Notes under the pieces: model-generated | What the model was told of the DNA's origin: nothing | What the model saw: only the letters and a program-made list of their open reading frames with translations | The model's database searches: none | From: an uncultured Cyclobacteriaceae bacterium | GTDB taxonomy: Bacteria > Bacteroidota > Bacteroidia > Cytophagales > Cyclobacteriaceae | Direction of reading: 5' to 3' | Assembly: GCA_937146645.1 (NCBI GenBank) | Contig: CAKZRQ010000016.1 | Coordinates: 1 to 64,000 of the forward strand | DNA length: 64,000 bases | Shown: positions 61,261 through 64,000 of the stretch, piece after piece | Layout of the letters: each line of letters opens with the position of its first letter | Position numbering within the stretch: position 1 is the first letter of the stretch | Program-made: the position numbers and the translations under genes

Positions 61261-62742
61261 TTAATGGATCACTTGTTTAAATAACTGATCTTTAGGCTCT
61301 TTTAAATCGATCAGGTAGCCATTGACCACGGCGAAATCGACTTTCCCATCTTTCTCCAGAAAGAAAGTAGGGGTGTCTCCAAGCTGCCAGCCAGACTCAA
61401 TTTCATCCTCGGATCCAAGAACCGTGATGGGGAGTCCATGCAGATCACCATCTTCATAATTATCTACCTTAATTGCTAAATAACCCTGCCTCAATAGCTC
61501 TAGAGCTTCTGCTTCATTGATTTCACTTACTTCGGTAAAGCTTTGTGCATAAATCTCTCCTTCTCTGAATTTGTATCCCGTTGCATCGAATTCTTCGAAT
61601 CCAAAGTAAGTCTGGACGTCACCGAGGTCGTCGACAGAGCCAATCACGAAGTAAGAATCCCCGGAATTTACTTCTCGCCTCCGAATGGCCAAATCCAATT
61701 GAAAATCGGTTCCATTTAATGGTACAGATAGCTCATGGAGAATGAGATCAACTAATTTCACACTGTTATCAGGGATATCGAAGTACTCTTGATCGGTGTA
61801 CTGGGCATAGCTCCCTGTGGCCATCTGATGCAGGGCATTTAAGATGATGATGAAATTGAGCTCTCGAATGTATTGCTTCTCGGGATCACCGAAATATCCG
61901 CCTGATTCAATCAAAATGGTGCTGGTCCCCCACTTTTGAATATTATCTCCAAAAGCTCTTGGCTCGAAGGTATCGTTATACTGTCCGACCTGCCCGGGAA
62001 TAAGCTGCTGTAAAACTCTATTCATTCCCACGATGGTTTGCATCGCTCTTCTCCTGACATCATTTATCTCTCTGTCTTCATTGTAGGCAGGAGCCAAAAC
62101 TGAAATGGTAGCCTGCTTGGGCGTATTCCCCACACTGTAATAGATTCCTTGATCATGAAGGTTGAACCCGAATACCGGTTCAAAGGAATCTCTCACCGTT
62201 TTAAGAATTATCGCTTCGGGAGAAATTTGTGAAATAGCATCACGATTTAAATCAATATCTAAGGCATTTCTCCGTACGAACTTATCCGCCCCATCAGGAT
62301 TCAGCATAGGGATGAATTTGATGGATAGCTTTGAGCGGAGAATATTCCTTATTTCATCATATTCATCCCCCTCCGCTTCAAGAAAATTGAACAGATCGAA
62401 TAAAGCCATGGTGGCTGTTGGCTCATTTCCATGCATTTGTGACCAAAGCAGTACCTTGGTCTCACCTTTACCCCAATCCAAACTGCTTATACTTTTTCCT
62501 TCAACAGATCTACCAAGCTCTTCCACCTTTAATGCCTCGGAATGCTTTTGAATCAGTGACTGGATATCCGCATGTTTGAATCTTCTATGGGTGATGGTTG
62601 ACTCTTTGAATGTTTCAAATGCCTTTTCTAAAGTGGGAATGTCTAATTCTTCAAATTTCTCTTCATTTGCTGTTTTACAGCCAAAAATGAAAATTGAAAA
62701 CAGCAAAAACAGGCTAATTGATTTTTTCATCGTAAATTTCAT
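61261..62742 (-). CDS. M14-family zinc carboxypeptidase, lipoprotein
   Basis: This 493-residue protein starts with a lipobox-type signal ('LLFSIFIFGC', Cys 22; an ATG four codons further in is an alternative start at 62730). The zinc site is H104 and E107 in 'QMHGNEPT', with the third ligand in 'FGFNLHDQG'. 'MLNPDGADKF' and 'RRNALDIDLNRDA' are the substrate-side motifs, and 'ILIESGGYFG' brings the catalytic Glu region. It trims peptides at the C-terminus. Divergent from the epimerase gene, 90 bases apart. Confidence 0.92.
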   Translation of the reverse strand: MKFTMKKSISLFLLFSIFIFGCKTANEEKFEELDIPTLEKAFETFKESTITHRRFKHADIQSLIQKHSEALKVEELGRSVEGKSISSLDWGKGETKVLLWSQMHGNEPTATMALFDLFNFLEAEGDEYDEIRNILRSKLSIKFIPMLNPDGADKFVRRNALDIDLNRDAISQISPEAIILKTVRDSFEPVFGFNLHDQGIYYSVGNTPKQATISVLAPAYNEDREINDVRRRAMQTIVGMNRVLQQLIPGQVGQYNDTFEPRAFGDNIQKWGTSTILIESGGYFGDPEKQYIRELNFIIILNALHQMATGSYAQYTDQEYFDIPDNSVKLVDLILHELSVPLNGTDFQLDLAIRRREVNSGDSYFVIGSVDDLGDVQTYFGFEEFDATGYKFREGEIYAQSFTEVSEINEAEALELLRQGYLAIKVDNYEDGDLHGLPITVLGSEDEIESGWQLGDTPTFFLEKDGKVDFAVVNGYLIDLKEPKDQLFKQVIH

Positions 62743-62832
62743 GCAGAATATGTGTTGAGCGATTCAAGCCTAAAGCTAGGGAACTTGCTTATATTTTATC
62801 TCAGGATCATCCATAAAACCTAACAAATAGCC

Positions 62833-63843
62833 GTGAAGTTATCCTATTTCGTAAAAGACCTCCCGCTAACACACACCTTTACCATAGCTCACCAAAGCCG
62901 AGATATACAAGATACGCTCATCGTGAAACTTGAAGATGCCAGTTTTTACGGTTTAGGTGAATCAACCACCAATCCATTCTACGGCATCGATATAGATAAT
63001 ATGGTAGAAAGGTTAGAGGCTTTCAGAGAAACCATTGAAAGCAATAAGTGGCAAAATCCGGAAGAGCTTTGGGAACTGGGAAGAGAGCATTTTTCTTCAA
63101 ACCCTTTTGCGCAATGCGCTCTCGATATGGCCGCCTGGGACTTATTTACCAAGAAGCAAGGGAAAAAGCTTTACCAGTACTTGGATCTTGACCCTAAAAC
63201 AGCTCCCATATCAAATTTCACTATTGGGATTGATTCGGTAGAAAAGATGGTGGAGAAAATGAAAGAGGTGGATTGGCCGATTTATAAGATTAAGCTCGGG
63301 ACAAAAAATGACATGGAGATCATCAGGATATTAAGGATGCATACGGATTCTGTTTTCCGAATAGATGCTAACTGCGCATGGACCGTGGATGAGGCCATTG
63401 CCAATTCGAAAGAATTGAAAGAGCTGGGAGTGGAATTTATGGAGCAACCTCTACCCAAAGATGACTATGCAGGAATGGAAAGAGTTTTCGCTGAAAGTGC
63501 TTTGCCGGTAATGGCGGATGAAAGCTGCATTGTGGAAGCGGATGTGAAAAAGTGCCATGGCAGGTTTCACGCCATCAATGTGAAACTGGTCAAGGCAGGA
63601 GGGATTACTCCAGCTTTGCGGATGATTAAGGAAGCAAAAAGTCTGGGTATGAAAACGATGGTGGGATGCATGACCGAATCTTCGGTTGGAATTTCAGCAA
63701 TTGCTCATTTAGCTCCTTTGCTCGATTATGTGGATATGGATGGAGCCATGCTTCTTTCTGATGATCCTGCTGAAGGCGTGGTAGTACTATCAGATGGAGT
63801 GATTTTCCCAGATCGGGATGGAATTGGAGCAGAGATGAAATAG
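62833..63843 (+). CDS. Dipeptide epimerase-like enolase-superfamily enzyme
   Basis: This 336-residue protein starts with GTG. It has the muconate-lactonizing/dipeptide-epimerase fold: lysine acid/base motif 'YKIKLGT', metal ligands in 'FRIDANCAW' (D), 'FMEQPLP' (E) and 'VMADESC' (D), the second lysine in 'NVKLVKAGG', and 'GCMTESSVGISAIAHLA'. This set fits L-Ala-D/L-Glu epimerase (YcjG/AEE type), which recycles murein peptides or related dipeptides. It is divergent from the M14 peptidase gene, so the two may act on peptide products. The last 157 bases of the window hold no gene I recognise. Confidence 0.9.
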   Translation: MKLSYFVKDLPLTHTFTIAHQSRDIQDTLIVKLEDASFYGLGESTTNPFYGIDIDNMVERLEAFRETIESNKWQNPEELWELGREHFSSNPFAQCALDMAAWDLFTKKQGKKLYQYLDLDPKTAPISNFTIGIDSVEKMVEKMKEVDWPIYKIKLGTKNDMEIIRILRMHTDSVFRIDANCAWTVDEAIANSKELKELGVEFMEQPLPKDDYAGMERVFAESALPVMADESCIVEADVKKCHGRFHAINVKLVKAGGITPALRMIKEAKSLGMKTMVGCMTESSVGISAIAHLAPLLDYVDMDGAMLLSDDPAEGVVVLSDGVIFPDRDGIGAEMK

Positions 63844-64000
63844 GAGAGGTTTGTAAAGTACTAATTTGTCACATTGACCGCCCACCTCACCGGACGGGCA
63901 GGAAGTCGAAATGTGGTCCAAATCGGTTCAAATAGACTTTGACTGCTCGTCTGAACTGTGGGCAGTAACTCAGTCTGACAGAAAAAAAGCGGCTCGTGCC

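Noticed and set aside
63844..64000. Possible repeat or gene start at the window end
   Set aside because: Some short inverted pieces (CGCCC / GGGCA) but no clear element, and no frame of useful length.
1..64000. CRISPR arrays, transposases, tRNA and rRNA genes
   Set aside because: No regular direct repeats with spacers, no DDE or HUH transposase motifs and no cloverleaf-like stretch were seen on reading.

Overview
The window (about 43% GC by eye, not computed) looks like chromosomal DNA of a gliding Bacteroidota, most likely Cytophagales/Cyclobacteriaceae. Pointers are a GldB lipoprotein, DUF6090-family membrane proteins, several class III adenylate cyclases of the 7TMR-DISM/TPR/GAF type, N-termini ending in 'AQ' after signal peptides, and short intergenic inverted repeats with ACGTCATT termini. 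No rRNA, tRNA, CRISPR array or transposase was recognised.

Layout. 1-2245: 3' part of a tricorn/S41 protease gene, ending at a strong terminator. 2481-9725 (+): FIST sensor, GAF-adenylate cyclase, a 735-aa protein resembling the N-terminal part of violacein enzyme VioB, a Kelch-like lipoprotein and a BASS-type sodium symporter. 9734-9845: perfect-ended inverted repeat between convergent gene runs. 24727-9875 (-): a 13-gene co-directional run, in order of transcription: BBE-type FAD oxidase, 7TMR-DISM adenylate cyclase, second VioB-N-like protein, second Kelch-like protein, four tandem DUF6090 paralogues, P1/S58 peptidase, a 63-aa protein, a DsrE-like protein, and a [2Fe-2S]/molybdopterin hydroxylase pair. 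The trio cyclase / VioB-N-like / Kelch-like is therefore present twice, in the same order and on opposite strands. This is the most interesting signal in the window.

24950-42421 (-): secreted NTF2-like protein, ion channel with a large extracytoplasmic domain, S9 peptidase, APC permease, two sulfatases, a TPR-adenylate cyclase broken by an in-frame stop, small Cys-rich protein, SAP/DUF6434-like and DUF3500 proteins, cyclophilin, patatin with a cyclic-nucleotide-binding domain, and a second P1 peptidase. Three cyclases and one cNMP-binding enzyme make the region rich in putative cAMP signalling.

42439-59887 (mostly +): endonuclease III, then a surface-polysaccharide locus: asparagine synthase-like amidotransferase, glycosyltransferases, radical SAM/SPASM enzyme, Wza-like multi-SLBB export protein, Wzz-like chain-length protein without kinase, Wzx-like flippase, Wzy/WaaL-like membrane protein and a methyltransferase. 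gldB lies antisense inside it. 59892-63843: CIA30-like, SIMPL and M14 peptidase genes (-) and a dipeptide-epimerase-like gene (+).

Family assignments come from reading motifs and from memory of the families; no database search was run.
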